A DNA stretch of 47,601 nt from Clostridia bacterium. Lineage in GTDB: Bacteria > Bacillota > Clostridia > Oscillospirales > Butyricicoccaceae. The notes beneath the pieces are model-generated. The model saw only the letters and a list, made by a program, of their open reading frames with translations, did no database searches and was not told the origin of the DNA. Shown piece by piece: positions 11,317 through 18,653 of the stretch. The stretch covers positions 1 through 47,601 of the forward strand of contig JAFXDF010000030.1 in the NCBI GenBank assembly GCA_017521295.1, written 5' to 3'. The position numbers and the translations under genes are program-made. Within the stretch, counting starts at the first letter, position 1; each line of letters starts with the position of its first letter.

Positions 11317-12185
11317 GAACCGAGCACCAGATGCTGGACCTCATCCTGTCCACCGCCAAAGAGGATGACCGCATCCGGGCGGTGATCCTGGAGGGCAGCC
11401 GCACCAATCCCTACGCCCCCAGGGACATTTTCCAGGACTATGACGTGGTCTATGTGGTCCGTGAGACCAAAAGCTTTCAGCAGGATAAAACCTGGATCGA
11501 TCGGTTCGGGCAGCGGCTGTATATGCAGTACCCCGAGGATCACCCGGTGTACCCCTCTGACCGGGAGCATTGCTACGGCTGGCTGATGCAGTTTGCCGAC
11601 GGAAACCGGCTGGATCTCCATGTGTCCACCCCCCACTGGGTGCTGGAGCACGATGCCAAAGACAGTCTGTTTTCGGTGCTGCTGGACAAGGACGGCCTGT
11701 TTGAGGGCCGAAACCCTGCCGACGACAGCGCCCATTGGGTGCAAAAGCCCACGCAGGCGTTGTTTTCCGTCACCTGCAATGAGTTCTGGTGGTGCCTCAA
11801 TAATTTGTGCAAAGGCCTCTGGCGGCAGGAGGTTTCCTACGCCCAGTGGGTGATGAACGACCTGCTGCGGCCGGAACTGCTGACAATGCTCGGCTGGAAG
11901 GCGGCTTTTTCCCACGATTTCCGCATTTCGGTGGGAAAGTGTGGAAAATACCTGCCCAATTTTCTGGAAAAAGAAACCTGGGAGACCTATCTTTCCACCT
12001 ATTCTGCTGCCCGGTGTGAAGAAATGTGGGAGGCAGGGGCGCAAATGTGCGACCTGTTCCACCAAACCGCCCGGGAAGTGGCGGAGAGCATGGGCTTTTC
12101 CTACGATCTGACCGAGGCAGAAAACAGCCGCGGCTTTTTTGACCGGGTGCGGCAGCTGCCCCGGGACGCAAAGGAGATCTTCTGA
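11313..12185 (+). CDS. aminoglycoside 6-adenylyltransferase (ANT(6)/AadE-like)
   Basis: This family transfers AMP from ATP to the 6-hydroxyl of streptomycin. The 290-residue length is normal (AadE is about 290-300). The nucleotidyltransferase signature is complete: GSR at 28-30, QDYD at 41-44 supplying Asp42 and Asp44, and the third acidic residue in NRLDLHV (Asp101). The C-terminal helical domain has EFWWCLNNLCKGLWRQE, LRPELLTMLGWK and the DLFHQTAREVAE segment seen in AadE. The start overlaps the FAH gene stop, and the MATE gene follows after 1 base, so it lies inside a chromosomal operon and not in a visible mobile element. It may be an intrinsic gene with weak or different activity; resistance is not shown by sequence alone. 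Confidence 0.88.
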   Translation: MRTEHQMLDLILSTAKEDDRIRAVILEGSRTNPYAPRDIFQDYDVVYVVRETKSFQQDKTWIDRFGQRLYMQYPEDHPVYPSDREHCYGWLMQFADGNRLDLHVSTPHWVLEHDAKDSLFSVLLDKDGLFEGRNPADDSAHWVQKPTQALFSVTCNEFWWCLNNLCKGLWRQEVSYAQWVMNDLLRPELLTMLGWKAAFSHDFRISVGKCGKYLPNFLEKETWETYLSTYSAARCEEMWEAGAQMCDLFHQTAREVAESMGFSYDLTEAENSRGFFDRVRQLPRDAKEIF

Positions 12186-12186
12186 A

Positions 12187-13557
12187 ATGGCAAAACTGAC
12201 AGACGAACAACAGTATATCCGGATGACCGAAACACCGGTGGCGAAGTTGGTGACCACGATGGCTGTTCCGACGGTAGGCGGTATGCTGGTATCCTCCATT
12301 TATAACGTCACCGACACCTTTTTCGTGTCCCAGCTGGGCACCTCGGCCTCGGCAGCGGTGGGTGTGGTCTTTTCGGTGCAGTCGCTGATCCAGGCGGTGG
12401 GCTTTACCTTGGCTATGGGCAGCGGCAGCATGATCTCCCGCCGGTTGGGCCAAAAGGACACCGAAAGCGCCTGTAAGTTCGTGTCCACCGCCTTTTTGAT
12501 GGCCTTTGTGTGCGGCGCTTTGCTGGGCATCCTGGGTATGCTGTTTTTGGAGCCGGTGATGCGGGTGCTGGGCTCCACCGAGACCATGCTGCCCTATTCC
12601 TGTGATTATGCCCGCTATATTCTGGCCGCGGCACCCATTTTTGCGGCGTCCTTTGTACTGAACGTGGCCATGAAGTCCGAAGGCCGGGCGACCCTGTCCA
12701 TGATGGGACTTGCTGCCGGAAATCTGCTGAATGTGATCCTGGACCCCCTGTTTATCTTTGGCTTGAAGATGGGCACCTCCGGCGCGGCCCTGGCTACAGC
12801 CGTAAGCCAGTGCGTCAGTTTTCTTGCGCTGTTGTGGTGTTTTTTGAAAAAACAGGATACCCTGCGTATCCTGCCCCGATATATCAGCCGGGATTTTCAC
12901 GATTATATCACCATCGTCCGGGTTGGCTCGCCTACCCTCTGCCGCCAGGGCTGCGGCAGTCTGGCGTCGGCTCTGCTGAACAACCGGGCCATGGCCTTTG
13001 GTGACGCGGCGGTGGCCGCCATGTCCATCGCCAACCGCATCTACAACATCGTTCGCTCGGTGCTGGTGGGTATCGGTCAGGGCTTCCAGCCGGTGGCCGG
13101 CTTCAATTACGGCGCCAAGCGCCCCGACCGGGTGAAGGCGGCTTTCCGCTTCACCGTGGTGCTGGGCACGGCGGTGGCTCTGCTGTCCGCCGTGGGACTG
13201 GCAATTATCGCGCCCCAGCTGATGGCGCTGTTCCGCCGGGATGACCCGGAGGTCATTCGTATGGGCGCTCTGGCGCTGCGGATGCTGTGCGTAGTCATGC
13301 CGGTGCTGGCCTATTCCACCTATGTGAATCAGATGCTCCAGTGTCTGGGGCGGTCGGGCAAAGCCACCTTCCTGGCCTCCTGCCGCCAGGGTACGATGTA
13401 TGTGCCGCTGATTTTGACCCTGCCGCAGTTCCTGGGCTTTGTGGGTATTCAGCTGACCCAGCCCATTGCCGACGGACTGACCTTTTTGGTGTCCATTCCC
13501 TTCCACATCTGGTTCTTCCGAAGCCCGGACGGCCTGAGAAAATGTGAAAACGGATAA
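12187..13557 (+). CDS. MATE family multidrug exporter (copy 1)
   Basis: A 456-residue Na+ or H+ coupled exporter of the MATE family with about 12 membrane helices in two six-helix halves. Family landmarks include LVSSIYNVTDTFFVSQLG in helix 1-2, GSMISRRLG, and FNYGAKRPDRVK in the second half. The ATG at 12187 lies 8-10 bases after AAGGAG and 1 base after the upstream stop. An in-frame upstream extension inside the adenylyltransferase gene is rejected. It closes the membrane protein-FAH-ANT(6)-MATE run and is followed by a bidirectional terminator. The substrate is unknown. Confidence 0.93.
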   Translation: MAKLTDEQQYIRMTETPVAKLVTTMAVPTVGGMLVSSIYNVTDTFFVSQLGTSASAAVGVVFSVQSLIQAVGFTLAMGSGSMISRRLGQKDTESACKFVSTAFLMAFVCGALLGILGMLFLEPVMRVLGSTETMLPYSCDYARYILAAAPIFAASFVLNVAMKSEGRATLSMMGLAAGNLLNVILDPLFIFGLKMGTSGAALATAVSQCVSFLALLWCFLKKQDTLRILPRYISRDFHDYITIVRVGSPTLCRQGCGSLASALLNNRAMAFGDAAVAAMSIANRIYNIVRSVLVGIGQGFQPVAGFNYGAKRPDRVKAAFRFTVVLGTAVALLSAVGLAIIAPQLMALFRRDDPEVIRMGALALRMLCVVMPVLAYSTYVNQMLQCLGRSGKATFLASCRQGTMYVPLILTLPQFLGFVGIQLTQPIADGLTFLVSIPFHIWFFRSPDGLRKCENG

Positions 13558-13560
13558 GAA

Positions 13561-13587
13561 AAAAAGCGCCTCGTTCGAGGCGCTTTT
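13561..13587. terminator. bidirectional terminator between two MATE genes
   Basis: An AGCGCCTCG/CGAGGCGCT hairpin is flanked by an A run on the left and a T run on the right, so it can end transcription of both the plus-strand MATE gene and the minus-strand one whose stop is at 13591. Confidence 0.85.
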
Positions 13588-13590
13588 TTG

Positions 13591-14961
13591 TTACTGTTCC
13601 AGGGGTTTGATGATGGTTTTGTTCAAATGGAGGAAGAAGAGGGTGGTGCAGAGCACGCCCATGATCTCGGCAATGGGGAAGGCCCACCATACCGCCCGGA
13701 GCACGCCGGTACGGCTCAGCAGCCAGGCCACCGGCACCAGCACCACCAGCTGACGGGCGATGGACACGAACATGCTGTAAATACCCTTGCCCAGAGCCTG
13801 GAAGGTGGAGCCGATGATGATACACACGCCGGCCGCCAGGAAGGAGATGGAGATGGTCCGCAGAGCGGGTACGCCGATGGCCAGCATGTCGGCGCTGGCA
13901 TCGAAGAAGCCCAGGAACACCTGGGGAATCAGCTGCAGCAGCAGGAAGCCGGTGAGCATGATGGACATGGCCACCACACAGGCCAGCTTGATGGTCTTTT
14001 TCATCCGGTCGGGGCGGCGGGCGCCGTAGTTGTAGGCGATGATGGGCACGATGGCGTTGTTCAGACCGAACACCGGCATGAAAATAAAGCTCTGCAGCTT
14101 GAAATACACGCCGAACACCGCCACGGCGGTGGAGGTGAAGCCGTTGAGGATGCGGTTCATGGAGTAGGTCATCACCGAACCGATGGAAGCCATGATGATG
14201 GAGGGCACGCCCACGCCCAGAATGATGCCGATGACATGGCCGTTGGGACGGAAGCCACGGAGCGTCAGGTGGATCTCCTTGTTCTTTTTGAAGTGCAGGA
14301 CGGCGGCAGTCAGGGCGCTGCACAACTGGCCGAATACGGTGGCGGCGGCGGCGCCGGCCACACCCATGGCGGGGAAGCCCAGCAGACCAAAGATCAGGAT
14401 GGGATCCATGATGATGTTGATCACGGCACCGGTCATCTGGGCCACCATGGACAGCTGGGTCTTGCCGGTGGCCTGGAGCATACGCTCAAAGAAGATGGAC
14501 ACAAAGCAGAAGGGGCAGATGCCGATACAGATCTTCAGATAGGTGATGCCGTCGGCCACGATGGTGGGGTTGGTGCTCTGGGAACGGATAAAGGCGCCGG
14601 CACCGAAGAAGCCGAGCAGCATAAAGAGGGCGGCGGCGCACAGCTCCAGAAAGAGACCCTGCCGGGCCGATTCGTTCACCATTTTCTGATTGTGCTCGCC
14701 CAGAGACCGGGACAGCAGGGCGTTGATACCCACGCCAAGGCCGGTGGCAAAGGCGATGACCAGGTTCTGCATGGGGAAGCCCAGGGATACGGCAGTGAGG
14801 GCGTCCTCCGACAGCTTGGCAACGAAGATGCTGTCCACCACGTTGTACAGGGCCTGTACCATCATGGATAGCATGATGGGGATGGCCATGCTGAACAGCA
14901 GTTTGGGGATGGGCTGGGTGCCCATTTTGTTTTCGGGACGGGGAGATGTTTGTTCGCTCAT
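13591..14961 (-). CDS. MATE family multidrug exporter (copy 2)
   Basis: A second MATE transporter, also 456 residues but clearly divergent from its convergent neighbour. It shows the ALYNVVDSIFVAKLSEDALTA region of the first half and YNYGARRPDRMK of the second. The ATG at 14961 follows an AAAGGAAAAG site 3-10 bases upstream. Longer frames reaching 15114 would start inside the promoter and are rejected. It has a perfect-consensus promoter (TTGACA-17-TATAAT at 15007-15035) that overlaps the promoter of the divergent S4-domain gene. Substrate unknown. Confidence 0.93.
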   Translation of the reverse strand: MSEQTSPRPENKMGTQPIPKLLFSMAIPIMLSMMVQALYNVVDSIFVAKLSEDALTAVSLGFPMQNLVIAFATGLGVGINALLSRSLGEHNQKMVNESARQGLFLELCAAALFMLLGFFGAGAFIRSQSTNPTIVADGITYLKICIGICPFCFVSIFFERMLQATGKTQLSMVAQMTGAVINIIMDPILIFGLLGFPAMGVAGAAAATVFGQLCSALTAAVLHFKKNKEIHLTLRGFRPNGHVIGIILGVGVPSIIMASIGSVMTYSMNRILNGFTSTAVAVFGVYFKLQSFIFMPVFGLNNAIVPIIAYNYGARRPDRMKKTIKLACVVAMSIMLTGFLLLQLIPQVFLGFFDASADMLAIGVPALRTISISFLAAGVCIIIGSTFQALGKGIYSMFVSIARQLVVLVPVAWLLSRTGVLRAVWWAFPIAEIMGVLCTTLFFLHLNKTIIKPLEQ

Positions 14962-14992
14962 ATTCTTTTCCTTTATTTGTGATAGGTTTGGA

Positions 14993-15022
14993 TTGACAAC
15001 TTTCTTATTATATCGGTAATAT
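14993..15022 (+). promoter_or_regulatory. promoter of the YlmH-like gene
   Basis: TTGACA (14993-14998), an 18-bp spacer and TAATAT (15017-15022) lie 34 bp upstream of the ATG at 15056. TATAAT at 15020-15025 is an alternative -10 with an over-long spacer. Confidence 0.65.
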
Positions 15023-15035
15023 AATGGTATGTCAA
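15007..15035 (-). promoter_or_regulatory. consensus promoter of MATE copy 2
   Basis: On the minus strand TTGACA (15030-15035) and TATAAT (15007-15012) are separated by exactly 17 bp, a full match to the housekeeping consensus. It faces and overlaps the plus-strand promoter at 14993-15022. Confidence 0.85.
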
Positions 15036-15055
15036 CGGACTGAGGAGGCCATCGT

Positions 15056-15805
15056 ATGGAAGAGGATATCCGACAGCTGCAAAAGCGCTTTGCCGAGCTT
15101 GCCGCCCGGGCCAACGGCCGGGGCCGGTATACCTATACCCAATTTCTCACCCTGGCAGAGCAGGATGTGCTCCAGACCATGGCCCGTCAGCTGGACGCCC
15201 CCTTTGTGTGGATGGGCGGTTACGAGGCCGCCGAGCGGCGGCTGGCCTGTTTCGGCAGGGAAGAGGACATAGGCTATTCACCTGAGAGCCCCATCTGCTG
15301 TCTTTCCATCGCGCCTGCCAGTAAAAAGTTCGCCGGCGACCTGGGCCACCGGGATTTTCTCGGCTCTCTGATGGCGCTGGGCATCAAGCGCCAGTTGCTG
15401 GGGGATATCCAGATCGTGGAGGGCGTGGGTTATCTCTTCTGTCTGGAGGAGATCGCTCCTTATCTTTGCGAAAATCTCATTTCGGTGGGCCGCACCACCG
15501 TCCGGTGTGAATCCTGCGAAGCACCCGAACAGCTGTGCCAGCCTCCCGAACCCACCGAGGTGGTGGTGGCCTCCGAACGGCTGGACGCCCTCATTGCCGC
15601 CGTGTGGAAGATCTCCCGAAACCAGGCCCAGGAACTGCTGGAACGGGGCATGGTATTTATCGACGGGCGGCTGGTGGAAAGCGCCTCCCACACCCTCCGG
15701 GAGGGGGATGTGGTATCGGTGCGGCACCAGGGCCGGTTCCGCTATGAGGGCACCCTTCGGGAGACCAAAAAAGGCCGTCTGCGGGTCTCTGTCCGGGTGT
15801 GGTAA
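15056..15805 (+). CDS. YlmH-like S4-domain RNA-binding protein
   Basis: The 249-residue protein matches YlmH: an N-terminal alpha/beta domain (about 1-170) containing the GHRDFLGSLMALGIKRQLLG stretch that is characteristic of the family, and a C-terminal S4 RNA-binding domain (about 177-245; VVVASERLDALIAAVWKISR, then the GRLVESASHTLREGDVVSVR beta region). YlmH is ribosome associated and has been linked to ribosome quality control in Bacillus. It is usually encoded in the cell-division ylm cluster near divIVA, but here stands alone between MATE genes. GAGGAGGC lies 7-14 bases ahead of the ATG. Confidence 0.88.
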   Translation: MEEDIRQLQKRFAELAARANGRGRYTYTQFLTLAEQDVLQTMARQLDAPFVWMGGYEAAERRLACFGREEDIGYSPESPICCLSIAPASKKFAGDLGHRDFLGSLMALGIKRQLLGDIQIVEGVGYLFCLEEIAPYLCENLISVGRTTVRCESCEAPEQLCQPPEPTEVVVASERLDALIAAVWKISRNQAQELLERGMVFIDGRLVESASHTLREGDVVSVRHQGRFRYEGTLRETKKGRLRVSVRVW

Positions 15806-15811
15806 AAGCCC

Positions 15812-15840
15812 TTGACAACCGATTTTTCCCATGATAGGAT
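15812..15840 (+). promoter_or_regulatory. promoter of MATE copy 3
   Basis: TTGACA (15812-15817), exactly 17 bp, then TAGGAT (15835-15840) preceded by TGA, an extended -10. It starts a leader of about 135 bases to the MATE gene at 15981. Confidence 0.65.
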
Positions 15841-15884
15841 GGCCACAAAGAGGAACGTAGCCAGTTTGTTGATTATACGGATAG

Positions 15885-15914
15885 TTTTTCACATTTTCCA
15901 CCGATTTTTCCACA
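15885..15914 (-). repeat. DnaA-box-like triad in the MATE copy 3 leader
   Basis: Three 9-mers related to the DnaA box lie within 30 bases: TTTTTCACA (15885-15893), TTTTCCACC (15894-15902) and TTTTCCACA (15906-15914). The last differs from TTATCCACA at one base. Read on the minus strand, their start-to-start spacing is 12 then 9 bp, the same as the triad at 2632-2661. Function is unproven. Confidence 0.5.
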
Positions 15915-15980
15915 GGATAGTGGGCATTTTCAAAGATAAACCATATATCTTGTGTTTCTGCCCAGTTGGAGGGGACAAAT

Positions 15981-17375
15981 ATGGCAAGAAGTCGTAAACA
16001 AAACGTAAACGGAATCACCGAAGGCGTTATCTGGCAGCAGATCATGCTTTTCTTCCTGCCCATTCTGGTGGGTGCCTTTCTGCAGCAGCTGTACAACACC
16101 GCCGACGCCATGGTGGTGGGCCGGTTCGTGGGCACGGCTGCCCTTTCTGCGGTAGGCGGCACCACCAATACCATCCTCAATCTGATCATCGGCTTCTTTA
16201 TCGGTTTGTCCTCAGGCGCCACCGTCATTATTTCCCAGTACTTTGGCGGCGGTGACCAGGAGGAGATCAACCGGGCGGTGCACACTGCCATTGCTCTGTC
16301 CCTGGCCGGCGGCTTGGTGCTGACGGTGGTGGGTCTGGCCACAGCGCCCTGGATGCTGCAGATGCTCAACACCCCTGCCGACGTTATGGAGTTTGCCACC
16401 CCCTATCTGCGGATCTATTTCGCCGGCACCATTGCCAACCTGTTCTTTAACGTGGGCAGCGGTATTCTCCGGGCGGTGGGCGACAGCAAGGGCCCGCTGT
16501 ATGTGCTGGCCTTCTGTACCGTGCTGAACATTGCTCTGGACGTATTGTTCGTGGCGATTCTGGATCTGGCCACTTCCGGCGCCGCCATCGCTACCATTCT
16601 GGCCCAGGCGGTCAGCGCCGTCATCGTTATGGTGATGGTCCACCGCAAGGGTGTGGCCTTCCACATCCATCTGAAGGCCATCAAGCTCCACGGCGATCTG
16701 CTGATGCACATTTTCCGCATCGGTCTGCCCGCCGGTATCGGCTCGGTGATGTATGCCCTGTCCAATCTGATCATCCAGGCCGGCGTCAACGATTTCGGCA
16801 CCATGACCATCGCCTCCTGGACGGTGTTCGGCAAGATCGACTCGGTGTTCTGGATGATCATCGACTCCTTCGGTATCGCCGTCACTACCTTTATCGCGCA
16901 GAATTACGGCGCCCGCAAGATGGCCCGTGTGAAAAAGGGCGTCAAGGTCTGTATCTGGCTGGCCCTCATCATGACGGTGGCCCTGTCGGCGGCTCTATAT
17001 TTCTTTGGCGGCGCGCTGACGGTGTTGTTTACCGATGATCCTGCCGTTATGGCCCGCTCCACCGAGATCATGAAGTTTATGGTGCGGTATTTCTTCACCT
17101 ATCTGTTTATTGCCGTCATTCCCTCGGCTCTCCGTGCCGTGGGCGACAGCATCATTCCCATGATCATCACCGGCATCGGCGTTTGCGGCTTCCGTGCCGT
17201 GTGGGTGCTGCTCATCGCTCCCATCCTGCCCTGGCAGACCCTGGAAGCCACCGTCTGCTGCTACCAGATCAGCTGGGCGCTCACCAGCATCGTCTTTGCC
17301 ATCTATTACTGGAAGTTCGCCCCCATCCAGAACCAGCTGCGGGATATCACCAAGGAAGAGGAGCGACTTGCATGA
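15981..17375 (+). CDS. MATE family multidrug exporter (copy 3)
   Basis: The third MATE exporter in this stretch, 464 residues. Landmarks include LQQLYNTADAMVVGRFVGTAALSAVGGT in helices 1-2 and IAQNYGARKMARVKKG in the second half. The ATG at 15981 has GGAGGGG 6-12 bases upstream; an in-frame TTG at 15966 lies in that ribosome site and is rejected. It has its own promoter (15812-15840) and ends in an ATGA overlap with a GNAT acetyltransferase gene, so the two are translationally coupled. Confidence 0.93.
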   Translation: MARSRKQNVNGITEGVIWQQIMLFFLPILVGAFLQQLYNTADAMVVGRFVGTAALSAVGGTTNTILNLIIGFFIGLSSGATVIISQYFGGGDQEEINRAVHTAIALSLAGGLVLTVVGLATAPWMLQMLNTPADVMEFATPYLRIYFAGTIANLFFNVGSGILRAVGDSKGPLYVLAFCTVLNIALDVLFVAILDLATSGAAIATILAQAVSAVIVMVMVHRKGVAFHIHLKAIKLHGDLLMHIFRIGLPAGIGSVMYALSNLIIQAGVNDFGTMTIASWTVFGKIDSVFWMIIDSFGIAVTTFIAQNYGARKMARVKKGVKVCIWLALIMTVALSAALYFFGGALTVLFTDDPAVMARSTEIMKFMVRYFFTYLFIAVIPSALRAVGDSIIPMIITGIGVCGFRAVWVLLIAPILPWQTLEATVCCYQISWALTSIVFAIYYWKFAPIQNQLRDITKEEERLA

Positions 17376-17905
17376 TCTTTCTGGAGACCCAGCGGCTGAT
17401 TTTGCGCAGTGTGGAGCCGGGCGACGAGGCCGTGATGTTCGATTACCGCAACGATCCCCGTTGCTCCCGGTATCAGCGGGGGCAAAAGCGTGCCCGGCAC
17501 CAGATCCGGGAGATGATCGAGCGGCGAAAGGACGACGTGCTTTCCCATCAGGCCAACTGCATGATCGCCCTGGCCCTGCGGGAAAGGGGCGAAATGATCG
17601 GTGAGATCGTGGTCATGCCCCAGGAAAAGACCTTTTCTCTGGGGTACACCCTCCATTACGCTTATCATCGGCAGGGCTACGCCTTTGAAGCGCTGAGCGC
17701 GCTTATTGAATACCTGCACGGGCTGGAGCCCGCCTGGGAGTTCATCAGCTTTGTTCATCCGGAAAATCTGGCCAGCATGGGTCTGCTGAAAAAACTGGGC
17801 TACCGGGACCTGGGGTACATCCCCGGCATGGAGTCACAGGTCTTTGGCAAGTGGGTCCACCCCGAAACGGTGGAAGAAATGGCCCTGGCGGCGGAAAAGA
17901 AATAA
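17372..17905 (+). CDS. GNAT family N-acetyltransferase
   Basis: This 177-residue protein opens MIFLETQRLILRSVEPGDEA, the usual start of RimJ/RimL-like GNAT enzymes, and has the acetyl-CoA binding region LGYTLHYAYHRQGYAFEAL (about 90-109) with the R/Q-x-x-G-x-G/A type loop as HRQGYAFE. The late NLASMGLLKKLGYRDLG segment is the typical C-terminal motif. The acceptor is unknown and could be a ribosomal protein, small molecule or antibiotic. The start overlaps the MATE stop; a strong terminator follows. Extension into the MATE gene in this frame has no ribosome site. Confidence 0.9.
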   Translation: MIFLETQRLILRSVEPGDEAVMFDYRNDPRCSRYQRGQKRARHQIREMIERRKDDVLSHQANCMIALALRERGEMIGEIVVMPQEKTFSLGYTLHYAYHRQGYAFEALSALIEYLHGLEPAWEFISFVHPENLASMGLLKKLGYRDLGYIPGMESQVFGKWVHPETVEEMALAAEKK

Positions 17906-17931
17906 AAAAGCACCCTTTCGGGTGCTTTTTC
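17905..17931. terminator. bidirectional terminator between GNAT gene and rsmG
   Basis: AAAAAGCACCC and GGGTGCTTTTT form an 11-bp stem with a TTTC loop (about 17906-17930). It lies between the convergent GNAT and rsmG genes, with A and T runs suitable for both directions. Confidence 0.88.
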
Positions 17932-17936
17932 GTTGT

Positions 17937-18653
17937 TTACAGGGGATTTGCCGAGATCTTGGCAAACCGTCTGGGGTACTGGCCCATGGTCTTGGCCGTC
18001 TTGCGGATCACCAGGATCTGATGGGGATAGTCCATGCCCCGGATCTGATATTCCCTGGCGTCCTCCAGCTTGCCGCCCAGAGCCCGGATGGCCGAACGGC
18101 CCTGGTCGATCTCCTGCTCGGCGTTGGCGTTCTTGGACTTGAGGGGCAGGAACAGGCCGCCCACCTTCAGATAAGGCAGGCACAGCTCGGCCAAAATGTT
18201 CAGAGGAGCGACCGCCCGGGAAACCACGATGTCAAAGCTCTCCCGGACGCCCTTTTTCTGGATGTACTCCTCGGCACGGCCGGTGACGGCGGTAACGGGG
18301 ATGTCCAGGGCGGCGCAGCTTTCCTCGATGAACTTGATGCGCTTGCCGGTGGAATCCAGCGGGGTGATGTCAAAGTTGGGATCATAGCACTTCAGGGGCA
18401 TGGTGGGGAAGCCGGCACCGCAGCCGATATCCAGGATCTTTTTGCCCTCGAACTCGGTGACGGTCAGCAGGAACAGGCAGTCCAGCATGTGCCGCAGGGC
18501 GATCTCCTCGGGCTCGGTAACGGCGGTCAGGTTCATCACCCGGTTTTTTTCAATGAGGGCGTCGGAAAACCGCTCCATGCGGACGACGGCCTCGTCGGTA
18601 ATGGGCAGCTGCCACTCCTGGCAGCCGTTTTTCACGATTTCGGAAAAGGTCAT
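17937..18653 (-). CDS. rsmG: 16S rRNA (guanine527-N7)-methyltransferase RsmG
   Basis: RsmG (GidB) uses SAM to methylate G527 of 16S rRNA; its loss gives low-level streptomycin resistance in several bacteria. The 238-residue protein has the SAM motif ILDIGCGAGFP (73-83), the RHMLDCL segment (54-60) that replaces the more usual HFxDSL, and the VSRAVAPL motif near 145. Its ATG overlaps the mnmG stop (ATGA), so it is the last gene of the minus-strand mnmE-mnmG-rsmG operon. In most Bacillota noc follows rsmG; here noc is 6.7 kb away and on the other strand. Confidence 0.96.
   Translation of the reverse strand: MTFSEIVKNGCQEWQLPITDEAVVRMERFSDALIEKNRVMNLTAVTEPEEIALRHMLDCLFLLTVTEFEGKKILDIGCGAGFPTMPLKCYDPNFDITPLDSTGKRIKFIEESCAALDIPVTAVTGRAEEYIQKKGVRESFDIVVSRAVAPLNILAELCLPYLKVGGLFLPLKSKNANAEQEIDQGRSAIRALGGKLEDAREYQIRGMDYPHQILVIRKTAKTMGQYPRRFAKISANPL

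Noticed and set aside
13588-14871. 427-codon plus-strand frame rich in His, Gly and Gln
   Set aside because: Antisense to the MATE copy 2 gene, which has clear membrane-protein features, promoter and ribosome site.
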